Under the pieces are notes generated by a model. It made no database searches. It saw nothing but the letters and a program-made list of their open reading frames with translations, and was not told where the DNA came from. Of a stretch of DNA of 38,706 nucleotides, positions 9,201 through 20,312 are shown piece by piece. The position numbers and the translations under genes were made by a program. Position 1 is the stretch's first letter. Each line of letters starts with the position of its first letter. Source of the stretch: Basidiobolus meristosporus CBS 931.73 (Eukaryota > Basidiobolomycota > Basidiobolomycetes > Basidiobolales > Basidiobolaceae); assembly GCA_002104905.1 (NCBI GenBank), contig MCFE01000761.1, forward strand, positions 1 to 38,706, in the 5' to 3' direction.

Positions 9201-11430
9201 ATAGGTATAGGTGTCTCTATGTGCACATTTGTCCTTGGTATTTTCCAACTCTTTCTGGCTGTCCCCCATTTACCATTTCATCACATCCATCATGGACTCA
9301 AAGTTAATAATTTTGATGGGATTGGGATTTGGTGATACCTTCAGCTTGACTTGTCTTCCTATCTTCCCTCACATCTGCTCCACAAGAAACTCCCAAAAGG
9401 TGAAAAAAGGACTAATATCCTCCTCACACCAAGCAAGATGGAGTCAAAAATGGATACAGTAGCAGCAGAGATCTATGTGTTCAGGTTTGTGTTTGTAGTA
9501 TAGCGGCTCAAATCCCATTACACAATCTTTGCACAACAATTGTTGATGTGTCCAGTTGATATTGTTGATCTGCTTCTGGATAAATGTTCCTACAATGTCC
9601 ATATATGACTTCCAATGCTTCCAATTTACTCTTGGTGGGAATGGCTTCAGAACACCCCTTGAATAAATACATATCCAGCTCATCCAGTCCTAACATTTAT
9701 ATTGTTCCATATGCCAATAAATACTGATTGGAGCCCATGAAGAGTACTTAGGGTAGCAGATACTGTGTAATATCTTGCTAATTTTTCAGATTTCTTTGAT
9801 GTCTCAAAGGGTTCATTTAGCTTGAAATACTCCATACACAACTTGGTCATTGGCTTAGGGATATTGTTGAAATGCAAATATATTGCTCCCAGTGGAAAGC
9901 TTATATTCCAACAGATACCCTCTATCTTAAATGTCTCCGGTTTCTAACTGATTTCCAATTTCAACCAATGGCTTATAGCTTGCCAACTTTGCTGCAGTTG
10001 CATGCTGACTTCTGCATATTCTCTCTGTGGGAAATGATGTTCTTAGTGTTGATGTTTGGATAATAATAATGTGTGTGAGATATGGAAAAAATCCCCTGAA
10101 TCTTGCACATTTGACAGCATTACCATGCATTGTGCCTATAAAAGCTGGCTATCTTGCTGATGGCTGGGGTATCTCCAATGCAGAAAGTAAAATGCACTTT
10201 GACATGATGGCCACTTACTGATATCCTGCTGGAAGGCATACAAAATTCATTCAGCAATGGATACAGGTAGCTATCCAGGTTGAACAGTGATTTGGCCCAG
10301 TTGCCAGTGAGACTACCATCAGAGTATTGCTATGATACTCTAAGATAGGTTGGAGATTCTGGTGGATGAGAATCAGTGGCCAGCAGGATTTACTGATAAA
10401 GTGTTATGATCTGCTGCTTGAATGTTTAAATTAGATCAGTTTTTAGTCATATCAATTAGTATATGTTTAGGCTATCAGTATATCAGTATTATCTATGAAA
10501 TCAGTAGCATTAGTCAGCAAATGAATCAGCAGATCCTTATCAGACAGAAATAGATATATTAAGTAGGATCTTATTGGGTGATGATGATGCAATCAAATGA
10601 GTCATCAGCCACAGCCTGCATTAGGAAATACAATTAGTCAGCAATTGATCTGGCAAAATGTATATAAGGGGCTGATGGAACCTCAATAAAAATCAGATCA
10701 AGTTTTAGTGAATACAATACTAGCTAAACTACCTATTCCTCTACAACTCTTATACTAAGACTTGTAACAAAAGTACCTATTTAATGAGAATCCATCAAGT
10801 GCTAAGGCAAAGGAATGGTAATACATACCTTTGAAGTAGCCCCTGTTTCTTGGCTATTTGCAATGCTTGCCATCAAATATATAGGATATATTTGCGCTTG
10901 ATAGATACTGAGTGCAGTACTCTATAGCATTACAATTTATGTTGGACTGTATTACCTTCTTTAGACAGGGTATGACCGGAATATATCTGGAGTGTGAACA
11001 ATGTTTTCCCTCAATGGTTGTGAATTCCCAACAATTAGGACATGTTGCAAAGGTGGCATTTTTTGATGTGAATGCCATGCAACTGTCGACACAAGCTTGA
11101 ATCAGCAGAGTCTTTGGGTCATATGTTGCCAGCCGCATGATGGTTGTCCACTTTTATCATGCATATGGCATGTTGCATCCTGGAATGATTTTGGCAAGAA
11201 GTAGTAATAAATCCTCAAAGCCCCCATTACTGATATTAGTGGAAATGCACCACTTCTCTAGCCACAACACTACATCATTCACAAGTAGATGGATTACTGT
11301 GCTCACATGGCTCACTATAGTATCCTTGGCATTTCTTTCAACAGGTGTTGTCTCATTGAATATTGGGATTTGACCATGCTCATGCATGGTATTGTTGTCA
11401 GGGGAGATAGGCTCACAAATCATCAGTGAG
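9200..11430 (-). pseudogene. Tnp2-type (CACTA-like) transposase relic
   Basis: Remnant of a Transposase_21/Tnp2-type protein. Reading from 11430 down: WCISTNISNGGFEDLLLLL, then DSCMAFT...TCPNC (zinc ribbon, near 11090-11030) followed by HCSHSRYIPVIPCLKKVIQ and SYIFDGKHCK. After an inserted solo LTR (10402-10769) come LNEFCMPSS, GDTPAISKIASFIGTMHGN (near 10150) and KCARFRGFFPY. In fungal Tnp2 proteins the ribbon is followed by an LQALWR-like stretch, a DG(S/K)HY-like block and a D-x-P-A-x-x-K-like block, which fits. The last part (9877-9444, HFNNIPKPMTKLCMEYFKLN and onward) is open in pieces but not recognised. Many stops and frameshifts are present. It diverges from D1. Confidence 0.65.
10402..10769 (+). 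repeat. Solo LTR, family B, inserted in the Tnp2 relic
   Basis: 368 bp, TGTTATGATCTGC to CTTGTAACA, flanked by AAAG on both sides (10398-10401 and 10770-10773). It splits the Tnp2 coding sequence, so it arrived after that gene was in place. It matches 6430-6798 closely, including the TATATAAGG and AATAAA signals. Confidence 0.85.
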
Positions 11431-11505
11431 CCTTCTTTGCCAGAGCTATCACTCTGTGTGCCATATTCAGAAGGCTGTGGTGAGCCTCAAGACATCACAA
11501 ACTCC

Positions 11506-11798
11506 TCTGACTCAATTTGCACAAGGTTACAAAAATGGCCAAGTGCCAATATAGGCATATCCACTCCCCTGCAAGATAATGTTGGTACAGTAGTAACTGA
11601 TGAATGGTCAGATATGACTTATGTGACAAAACACCAGCTGTGATTCTTGTCATCTGACTCAGTTTGCGCAAGGTTACAAAGGCAGCCAGGTGCCAATATA
11701 GAAGAATCAGTAGACTGGCAAAATATTGTTGGTACAGTAGTGACTGATGAATGATCAAATATGACTTATGTGGCAAAATACAGGCTGTAATCCTTGTA
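11506..11798. repeat. Tandem duplication, two 147-bp units
   Basis: TCTGACTCAATTTGC at 11506 recurs as TCTGACTCAGTTTGC at 11653, and similarity runs through the whole unit (AAGGTTACAAA, GTGCCAATATA, GGTACAGTAGT, ATATGACTTATGTG). The 147-bp period is 49 codons. One minus-strand frame (11776-11495) stays open across both units, just upstream of the Tnp2 N-terminus. Whether it was coding is unknown. Confidence 0.75.
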
Positions 11799-12117
11799 AT
11801 ACTTCCTATGCTGTCTGCATGCTCTATGGCTGAGGGCTTGCTACAATAGCCACATGGTCTTTTTCTCTTCTCTTACGGCATTGAATCGGAGCAGTCTTGT
11901 TCATGGGGCAAACTGTTTGACCTTCTTCAACAAAATGCTATTATATCACTCTTTGGTCAGTAATCATGTGAATTTAAGACAGTCTTGTATTTGAGACATT
12001 GCACCTACATGAATGTAAAGTTCAATGATGACCTGCCATAGTAAGCATTATAAACAAAGCTCTTCCCCACATACCCATTTGTATGTAACACTATTTTCTC
12101 TTTGATTTGATTCACTT
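11799..12117. other. Spacer between Tnp2 relic and D1
   Basis: No gene seen. The last ~45 bp (ATGTAACACTATTTTCTC...) are shared with the sequence upstream of D3's start, so they belong to the D unit, possibly its leader. Confidence 0.45.
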
Positions 12118-13640
12118 CTGTATATATGCTGCCAAAAATAAAGTAAAATTGTCTGGTTCTCAGCCACATCCCACTGCTGACGGCAGCAGTAGAACCATTG
12201 GACAACAGCTTGTTTTGACATTCAGTGCATCAAGTGGGGCTACATTCAAAAAAGGCCATGTTTACACTGTGCCCATTAAAGGTAATGATACAGACTCCTC
12301 AGGCTCTCAGTCATGAAGGCAACTGAGAGTCTCTGTGGAGCCAAAAGTCACTATAATGCTAAGGCAGATAAGAGTGTAGTAAACGCCATACATTTAGTTG
12401 AAGATCATTGAGTAGCCATGATAACATCACCACCATCCATATCAGCAACTATGTTGTCAGCTCATACCAAAGCATTAATGAAGCAATTAGGTGCAGTGGA
12501 TTGTAGGATAGATGTGATGGCCCAGGGAAATTAGAAAATAGTCCAGGGAACAGGGTGAGTGGATACTATGTGTAGAGCATTCAATATCCCAGGTAGAGAA
12601 TGCTGTAACTTTGCTTCAAAGAAGGAGCACAAGAAACTCAATGTCACAGCCAAGAATTGAGCCATTTCCCAATGTAACAGCAGAGGAACACCATACAGTC
12701 TTTGAAGCACAACAACAGTACCAAAAGATAAAGCCCACAGAGAAACCTTGTTAATAAAAAAACTACTGCTTTCACAGGAGTTGGAAGTACAGGCAGTTGA
12801 GCTACACTTCAGCAAAGTAGATGAGTTTGCAGAGAAAGCAATTTGTCTACCATAGCCTCCACATCCACCATTGTTGAGAAAGTGAAGATCCTACTGACAG
12901 ACAAGGCTACAACATCAAGAACTCAAGAGATAATCACAATACCTTCAGTGTAATTTTGCAACATTAATAGGCACACTGAGAGGTTGCAACACTTTTTCAA
13001 GAGCAGTGCTTAAGAAAACACACTTAGATGTTCCAAGAACTCATTGTAAAGACCTGGCAGATGAGATGCTAGACCTTGTAGTGCCAGCTGAAGACCAGGA
13101 CATGTGGGAACCAGTGAATGAATAGTGGCATAATGCTGTTGGGCACCTGCCTGAGTCATGGAACGCGAGCATTGCAGCAGAAATACATATTGAGTGTTGG
13201 ATTTTACTGAAGTTACTTGTTGAATGTGGCATTGGGCTATATGTTAGTGTAGGATACAGGGACTTATTTAGTCAATCCATTAGGCAGTTGAGGTGCAACT
13301 GAAGTTTCAACAGAAATAAACCATTTTGTATGCATAAAAAGTAAGAGAAACAATTGAGTCAGAAAGTAAGGAGAGTGCCAAAGAGGCAAGAGTCAATCAA
13401 TGTAGACAAGTGTAGGAGGTAATTGAATGTCTGGGATCAGAAAGTGAGCAATTTGGCAGGGAATCAATCAAAAGCTACCAATATACTGTTGTGATGAGAA
13501 ATTTTGCTCAAGTTCATGTGAAATTTGGGGTGCAATTATTTTTCAACGGTTGCTGCGCAGTGTCCTGATAAGATCAACACTTCTAAGTCATGGAACTCTA
13601 GGTCTGTGATGGCCTTTGGTGGGATCATCACAATAATTTC
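12118..13640 (+). pseudogene. Unknown D-family gene, copy D1 (internally deleted)
   Basis: I do not recognise this family. D1 keeps the N-terminal block (TIGQQLVLTFSASSG near 12200), the coiled-coil-like block (SAHTKALMKQLGAV near 12460), the QPRIEPFPNVTAE block (12645), and then jumps near 12750 to the C-terminal part (QLSYTSAK..., DMWEPVNE near 13100, IECLGSESEQ near 13425). Relative to D2 about 0.9 kb is missing, including the tandem repeats. Start by comparison with D3: ATGCTGCCA at 12128, where D1 has lost a base and shifts frame. It lies head to head with the Tnp2 relic, so it could be the partner gene of that transposon; that is inference. Confidence 0.55.
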
Positions 13641-13754
13641 TTGTATGGTAGTACCAATTAGATCCCTTCATTTGCACTGTGCTCTTGCACATAATGCACA
13701 GTATTGATCCAAAAAATTATCAAACAGTGAACATTCTCTAAATATTCCTCTAGA

Positions 13755-14785
13755 GATTTGTAACTTGTTACAAAAATGCATGGCACTATCTTGGTCCACT
13801 GGAGCTATCTGGCACTTTATTTAGACATTGGGCCTGTAGTGAAACCTATGCAAAGCACTTATAGTGACAAATAGTATCAGTCAACTAAGTTAGCGCTTTA
13901 CACTTTTGTGACATGTTACAGAGTTTTTGGACCAAATTCAGAGTGTCAGAGTTACTCATTCCCACATTCATATCTTCAATCCTCTTGTGCAAATACCCAT
14001 GGTCCTCAACATTAATCCCAAGATATAGATATGCTGTGCACAAACATATCAAACTTACCAAATGTGACTCCATATTATGTTATCAACTCATCGGCTAAAG
14101 CATTACTAAGTGATTAGTCATATATGATCTACCCAACCACTTGGCAGCTACCAGGACATCAGCAGATATGATGATACAATTCTCATTTATCTTATGCACC
14201 CATTAACACCCATTGCAACTCTAATTAATCCAGTCTCTTGGCACTTACTAGTTCTTTTGGATCCAAGTGGTACAAATAAAGCTTACTGTGCCTCTTGGTT
14301 TAGTATGTTTCTCAACAAAATTCAGACTGTGTCTGAGCAAAAATAAGGTTCAACATTAGTATTCTAGCTTCTGCTCAAGCCTAGTATATCTAGCACTTCC
14401 AAGAACATTAAGTCTGTTGTGCATAGCCAACCATTTCCATTACCCTTATAGCCAAACAGAGCAAAATCCAGGACCAATGTTAGACCAGAATTTTTCTGGT
14501 ACTATTTCTACCACTCTCTCTCAAACCTAACATTCTGCACTGAATTGTCCCTTTGGCTCAGTTACATTGTTTAAGTGTTTGATTACATTTCTCACTTGAA
14601 TACAACAAGATTAAAGAATAGAGTTTCTCCAGTGCAACAGGTGAGACACCAGAGCTACTTTGGATGAAGATACTGAGCAAGGTTTCACCTTGAATGGCAA
14701 TGTACAGGTCTGCTACAACTCTCTGGTACTACTTGGCACTATTGGGCACTCATGGCACAATATGGCACTGAGTATCAGAACAATT
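13755..14785. mobile_element. Foldback MITE relic M3, split
   Basis: 13755-14005 contains the MITE centre: CATGGCACTATCTTGGTCCA on one arm, then the loop, then the diverged other arm through TCAATCCTCTTGTGC. The right arm resumes at 14605 (GAGTTTCTCCAGTGCAACAGG) and ends near CACTCATGGCACAATATGGCAC (14785). The 600 bp between (14006-14604) are unrelated, hold no recognised gene and may be an insertion. A short extra arm fragment lies at 13676-13730. Confidence 0.6.
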
Positions 14786-15177
14786 TGTATAAGTATCTTG
14801 CAAACCATGGTTAAATGCTAATTATTCTGCCACTAATACCTCTGTACCATCTGATAGATGCAATATTGTGCACAGCCAATATATTCCTTCTTGCTGCAAT
14901 AACTTAGTCCTTGTTATTGGCCAACACTGATTCTTGATGACAAGAGTCCTCCATTGAGAGGTGCAGAAGTTGACCTGCACCTAGATGATACCTAGCATAC
15001 TTTGGTTAAGTTGTTCTATTCAAAGTAGTAGCATGGTGCATTCAACCCAACTATGTCTTACTTAATATATACTAATGTATTAGGCTGCTTAACTTTTAAT
15101 GCCAAAGGCATCCCAATGAAAAACTGATTTGGTCATTCAGGTGAATCAAATCCATAGAAGTTGAGAAGATCCTGTAA
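14786..15177. other. No gene recognised; repeat blocks shared with 8730-9195
   Basis: 15060-15115 resembles 9125-9195 and 15140-15175 resembles 8730-8770. No coding potential seen. Confidence 0.4.
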
Positions 15178-15383
15178 TGTTCCGTTGGATAGTGCCACAT
15201 AGTGCCAGCCTGTTTATAGTGCCGGATTGATCTGGCACTCTACAGCACTATCTGGCACTATAATTTCTACCATGATGTCAGTAGTATGATACAGTTACTG
15301 GTAATTTTACTCAATCTTACTTATGTTGCTCAGACTAGTGCTTTTCTTGCTTTATTTACTCTTCATAATGCTCCAGACACACT
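15178..15383 (-). mobile_element. Hb transposon right-end fragment
   Basis: Reverse complement of the last ~200 bp of an Hb element: TGTTCCGTTGGATAGTGCC terminus, TGGCAC-type subterminal motifs, and the transposase tail up to TAA (ACTCTTCATAATGCTCC). It is cut abruptly at 15383 where copia Q begins. The outermost bases of the terminus are degraded. Confidence 0.85.
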
Positions 15384-15448
15384 TTAAAATAACTTCAATT
15401 TATGCCCATTTTTTATTTCTGCCATGCTCTTGAGTGTCTGAGTGTCTC

Positions 15449-16409
15449 TCAAGACTCAGTCTTTGTCTTGTGGAACTGCACCCATGTATATCTTGTCTTG
15501 TCATCATTGAACACCATAAAATATCTTTTAGCTCCAAAGTAGAGTGTTTTCATGGGCTCACATATGCCTGAGTGCAAAATAGCCAGTGTTTTGGTGCAAC
15601 TAATGCCTGTTGAGCTCCTGAAACATTGCCAATCTGGCTTCCCATATGAACTTTCCTCAATGACACTTAACTTGATTGGCATTGAGCAGCTTTGGCCCAA
15701 AACAAGCTGATTTTTTACTAATTGGTTCATTCTCTGTTCTCCAATGTGCATTAGTCTCCTATGCCATGTCTCCCAGCTAGTTTCAATAGTTTCAGCAATG
15801 CTGACATACTTGGGTAGAGTAATATTGCATTGTAACTAGTGTATATTGCAATCTTGGATTCCCAAAGCTAATAATTGCCTATTGTCACTAAGTATTAACC
15901 AGCCTAGCTTAGTACAGACAAATTCCAATTACTGAGTAGTTGCTTTACCAACGGAGTGTAGGTACTTAGCTATTCAAGGTACATACACTATGTCAGTCAG
16001 TTTTGCTGTTGTTGCCCCCAAGATGTCACTCATATTTATCAGCATATACCCATGACCAGTAACTTCCAGTGCAGAGTTGTTTCCCAGATAACCTTTTTAC
16101 CGGAATTGTCTATAAGTAGCTGTGCCACTTTTTTATATTGCACTATGCTGTAATGCTCCAGAGTAGATACACCATTCACTATTTTGATTACTTGCAATCT
16201 CATGTACAGCTACAAATAACTGCTCATGTGTAGTTGTTTTGTTTGCCTGCTTTAGTTTCTGTTTTTTGTCTGCTTGGCTCCTCATGCATTCTTTTGCCCA
16301 GTGCCCTGGCTTCTTTCAGTGGATATAATAAGCAGGTTTTCTTTGGTTTTGTTGTTTCCATTATTTGCTGTGTGCCTTTCTGAGGTAAATCAAGTATTAT
16401 CTTCAATTT
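15449..16409 (-). pseudogene. copia Q zinc knuckle, protease relic and integrase start
   Basis: Zinc-knuckle remnant near 16335-16280 (KKPGHWAKEC, with the first cysteines lost), then WCIYSGALQHS near 16165 for the protease W-I-D-S-G-A-S-Q-H with the catalytic Asp replaced by Tyr. The integrase N-terminus HIGEQRMNQLVKNQLVLG and the start of the core (LAILHSGICEPMKTL, where HSD is usual) occupy 15751-15449. The CxxC of the zinc module is degraded (SYGKPDWQ). Confidence 0.7.
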
Positions 16410-17022
16410 TCTCTACTTAATCATAATATCTGTGTTCTTCATGGAGAAGTCTTCCTTAAATATAGTCTAAGGTTAGTTCATTTTGTGTGCTATCAAAAGA
16501 AAGTATGTGTAGCTCATACTTCTCTGGTAAGCTGCAAAGCAGACAGAGTATCATTTCTTCATCATATTCACCAGGATTAATACTGCAAGGTTCTTCTGCA
16601 AGTGTCTCCATCCTGGTAAAGAGTTGTATCATGTTTTCATCTGGCTTCTTCTTCATGCAGAAGAGCTTTGTTTGAAATAAAGCTTGCTTGTTATTGACTT
16701 TGCTCTAACAATCTTCTCTAAGGGTTCCCATGCTGCTTTGGCAGTATTTCAAGCATTAATTTGTCCAATGAAGGAATCTTGTGCATTGATACATATGGCA
16801 TCAAAGGCCTTTCTCTTCTTCTGTCGAAACTTCTCCACTACTTTTGCTGTTACTTTGGGCACTGCATTTTTTCCTGATACTATATTCCAAAGAAATCTTT
16901 CCTCAAAGGTGGATCTGTATCTCAATTCTTCAAAATCTGTAGTTCTTCCTATCCAACCACTCCTTTACAGGGAAGACGTTTGTGTTGCACTGCTTGCGGT
17001 AGAAGGCATCCATAGAATACAT
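16410..17022 (-). pseudogene. copia Q gag
   Basis: Capsid-type gag of the UBN2 kind. Starts at ATG 17022 (MYSMDAFYRKQCNTNVFPVK) shortly after the LTR. A stop follows NYRF near 16935. The downstream half, MKKKPDENMIQLFTRMETL to HILSFDSTQNELTLDYI (16656-16456), is well preserved and shows the usual LLCSLPEKYE block. Frame changes separate the halves. Confidence 0.75.
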
Positions 17023-17045
17023 CAAGGCAATTGTGCCTGATGAAC

Positions 17046-17235
17046 TGTTGCAATATAAGAAGTAATTTGGATATACGGAACTTATCAAGAAATTGTGATA
17101 ATAGCTGAGCTGTTCTTATCATAAGGAAGCTCTGAATTTGTACCTTTGTGGAAGTAATACAACTGTAATGCTAAGTAAGGAAAGTTTTGCAACATTCAGG
17201 AGCACACTGTGACAGTTTCAAGGTTAATACATCAT
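17046..17235 (-). repeat. 5' LTR of copia Q, truncated by HbA
   Basis: Inverted family A LTR end: TGTTGCAATATAAGAAG from 17046, continuing through AACTTATCAAGAAATTG, the inverted TATA region and CAGTTTCAAGGTTAATAC. The match stops exactly at 17235, where the Hb terminus AGACTTGTTCC starts. The remaining ~180 bp of the LTR are not found on the far side of HbA. Confidence 0.85.
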
Positions 17236-17546
17236 AGACTTGTTCCATTACACTGTGTCAGGGTGTGTGGTGCAATCAGCAGTCTCTGAAAACAGTTGGG
17301 TGCAATATTATAGCTACCAGTAGCAGGATTGCTCTTGGACAATTTTGCACCATGTGGTACAATCTTGCACACTATGGCACAATCTGGCACAATAAGGTTG
17401 GCTTGTATGATTGCACCAACTTGTAATGTTTGCATCACATGCACAATTGGATGCTGCTATTATGGTAGGTAAAATCCAGTACTTGGATATGTTTCTTTGA
17501 TGTAAATGGAAATAAATGTGTATCACACTTTGAGCTACACTAATAC

Positions 17547-17915
17547 TGTTGAAATATTGGACTATTTGGTATCATTCAGCAGCTAAAAATTTACTTAACA
17601 ATTCTAGGCTAGTCTTAGTCACTGTAGGACTCATTTACTGCCTTAACTTCGCCACTTTCTCCAGATATAAGATCTTATGATTATTCCCCTATAGTCAGGA
17701 TCAAATTAGCACTATTACCAAACATTATGTACTAACCCTGAAACTGTTACAGAATGCTCCTGAATATTGAGAAACCCTCCCTACTTAGTGTTGCAGCTGT
17801 ATTACTTCTACAAAGGTATAAATACTGAGCTTTGTTATGAATAAACAACAGTTCAACTATTATCACTATTTCTTGATAAGTTCCTTATATCCAAATCACT
17901 TCTTAAATTGCAACA
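17547..17915 (+). repeat. Solo LTR, copia family A, 5-bp TSD
   Basis: 369 bp, TGTTGAAATATTGG to AAATTGCAACA, flanked by AATAC at 17542-17546 and 17916-17920. TATAAATA at 17817-17824 and AATAAA near 17840. The Hb left-arm sequence continues on both sides and aligns with the uninterrupted copy at 21700-22220, so the empty site is directly visible. Confidence 0.95.
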
Positions 17916-18224
17916 AATACTTAGCATTTTAGTTGCCATCACCTCAAATGGAAGGTATCTCAACAGTTCATTGGTCCAAAAGTATCCTGATGCTGCCAGC
18001 CACCAATTGGCTCTTTGACCAATACACAAGCTACCTGATATGCCATTAAATATCCCATTTTGCCCATTGTGCAAGCATATTCCTGATCCCAGTGATTGGA
18101 CAAGGTGTCATAGCTAGCACGCAAGCAATTGGGTAGGTCAAGGATTGGTAAGATTGTTTGGGGATTATCAAATTAAACAACATGCTTCACTGCTGGTTTG
18201 GAAGACCGTCTATTCTTTTGGGTT

Positions 18225-18581
18225 TCAGTCATCAAATCCCCTTACTCTCAGCTCATTCTTGATTTCAATACTTGTCTTGTTATATATCTTCTTACATACA
18301 TTGGCTGGCATCTTGATGTAAAACTCATGCCTCAGCTTTCTACTCAAATTCTTCCATCTTTGTTGACTCTCTGAGGTATCTAGTTCTGCCAGATTAATCA
18401 GTAGTGCCCAAATATCTGTATGAAGGCTCATGATAGACACTGGGGCCATACTAAAATCAATTGACAAGAACTCAAACGGATCCAACATCAACTTTTCCAG
18501 TCCTAGCCATGCTTGTGCACTGGGGGATGGATTTTGTCTGGATTGCACTAAAGATGAGTTGAGACTTGGCATGGGGACCAT
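18225..18581 (-). pseudogene. Hb ORF1, copy A, 3'-truncated
   Basis: Starts at ATG 18581 (MVPMPSLNSS) and is open for about 115 residues through LINLAELDTSESQQRWKN and KMPANVCKKIYNKTS to ELRVRGFDD, where the match to the other copies stops at an internal deletion. It shows the intact N-terminus: about 30 residues precede the MLD start that is open in copy 1. No recognised domain. Confidence 0.6.
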
Positions 18582-18939
18582 AGCAACAGATTTGAATACT
18601 TATACAGCAGTATATTGGCATCCACCTGGTCTTATATGAAATATATTTGAAAACTAATGTGATTGTTGAATTTCCCATATATTATGCATGATGCATCTTG
18701 GATTGCATTGACACAGATCAGATCACATCATTCGCTAATTTCCTATTAGATTATAGACCTATGAGTAAAGTAACAATAAAGTACAAAGGCATTGTTTGCG
18801 GATGGTTTTTGCAACATAATGATGGAATACATGACAATTGATGAAGATATAATCATTATGCATTGAAAGTCAGTTAAATAGCGCAGATTGCGCCAAATTG
18901 ATTCAAACCACCTCCATACAATCATCCACCAATTTTAAT

Positions 18940-19827
18940 ATGACTTACTAATTTGAATGGTCTTTTCTCATCAATCCCATCACTACCACTGGATTTCCTT
19001 TTGACAAACTAGAGGAGATCTAATCAAAGTACTGTGGACTAATCCTAACCCCAATATACTCAAGGAGATCCCTTGTGAAGCTTCTCTGCTATTACAAGAA
19101 CTATTGCCCTACAAGATTTCATCCCACCATCCATGGCAACAAAAGTCCTAGAAGCTTTCATTCCCAGCTGACAGCAATGGAGAACCACCATGCAGAGTGT
19201 ATGAATGACTTAGAGTAAGCTTGGAATACTAGGTTCAGAAGCTCCAATAGACTTCCATATCCCAGAGTGTTCAGCAACAGGTTCCATATGAGGAGTATTT
19301 TGGATACCTTCCCAGTAAGGATTAACAGACCTTCTAGAGGGCAGAGGCACTCTTATTCTGGCAAGTACAAGGCACACTGTGTGAAGTTTCAAGCACTGTC
19401 TGACATTGCAGGTAACATCATCTGGTTTAGTGGGCCATTTGCTGGAAGTAGGCATGACAAAGCACTCTGGGTAGAGAATCATCCTGAATTCAGTAGAGGG
19501 GAGAAATGTATGGCAGACTTAGCCTTTATAGGAGAGGATTATCTGAGATTAGGATGTATTACAGCATATAGGAAGCCAAGGTATGGTGTGCTTAGCAGGA
19601 GGCAGAAGCTCTACAATGAGATATTTAATCATTTCAGAGTGAGGGTAGAGCACACATTTGGATATCTGAAGAGATTCAGCATATTGGCAGGTAAATACAG
19701 AGGAAAGTCATATATAGGAGAAAACAGCAGAATAGGTAAAATAGTTAAGATACTTATTAATGCGCAGTATGCTCATACAAGAAGACATCCCCTGAGAGAA
19801 ATGTGTCTGGAGCATTATGAAGAGTAA
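18940..19827 (+). pseudogene. Hb DDE transposase, copy A (three stops)
   Basis: Aligns along its length with the intact gene at 1154. It carries in-frame stops at codon 4, in the LEEI-SKY segment and in NDLE-AW, plus a 3-bp insertion near 19045. From 19267 the catalytic part is open for 186 residues with all three acidic residues (ILDTFPVRI, MADLAFIGED, VRVEHTFGYLKRF) and the canonical GSRHDKALW. It ends at the same TAA as copy 1. Confidence 0.85.
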
Positions 19828-20312
19828 ATAAAGCAAGAAAAGCACTATAATGAGCAACATAAGTAAGATTGAGTAAAATTACCAGTAACTGTATCATACT
19901 ACTGGCATCATAGTAGAAATTACAGTGCCAGATAGTGCTGTAGAGTGCCAGATCAATCTGGCACTATAAACAGGCTGGCACTATGTGGCACTATCCAACG
20001 GAACAAGTCTCTTATTTATCTGTTTTTCCATGTATTATGATTAAATCTCCATCAATTGCCATGTTTCCTATCATTATGTTGCAAATATCATCCTCAAGCA
20101 ATGACTTAGTATTTTTATTGATGCTTTGCTCACAAATCTGTAATCAAATAGGAAATCTGCAAATGATGGGACCTGATTTGTGTCAATGCAATCCAAGATG
20201 CATCATGCATAATATAAGGAAAACTCAACAATCACATTAGCTTTCATATGTATTTCATATAAGACCAGGTTAATGCCAATATACTACTGTGTAAGTATCC
20301 AAATCTGTCACT

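Larger units (their letters stand above)
15384..17235 (-). mobile_element. Ty1/copia retrotransposon Q, truncated, family A
   Basis: On the minus strand: the 5' LTR end (17235-17046), gag, zinc knuckle, protease relic and the start of integrase, then truncation at 15384. RT and RNase H are absent. The 5' LTR is cut at 17235 by insertion of HbA. It is the closest relative of P. After the LTR end TTGCAACA the sequence GTTCATCAGGC might be a decayed primer-binding site. Confidence 0.8.
17236..20010 (+). mobile_element. DDE transposon HbA, complete ends, nested LTR
   Basis: Both termini are present: AGACTTGTTCCATT at 17236 and CCAACGGAACAAGTCT ending at 20010. Inside, in order: left subterminal region, a solo LTR insertion (17547-17915), more left-arm sequence matching the reverse complement of 21700-21920, a shortened ORF1 on the minus strand, the spacer, and a broken transposase on the plus strand. 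Flanks are CAT and CTT, not a clean duplication. It inserted into the LTR of copia Q. Against copy B, ORF1 has lost about 0.9 kb of its 3' part. Confidence 0.85.

Noticed and set aside
12118-13640. D family as a LINE ORF1
   Set aside because: The coiled-coil-like block is suggestive, but there is no RNA-recognition or zinc-knuckle motif, no reverse transcriptase or poly-A tail nearby, and the copies do not show 5' truncation of the LINE kind.
17232-17526. Cysteine-rich small secreted protein (two overlapping minus-strand frames)
   Set aside because: The cysteines come from the TTGCAC/GCACAAT subterminal repeats of Hb; the same DNA at 21930-22220 gives different broken frames.
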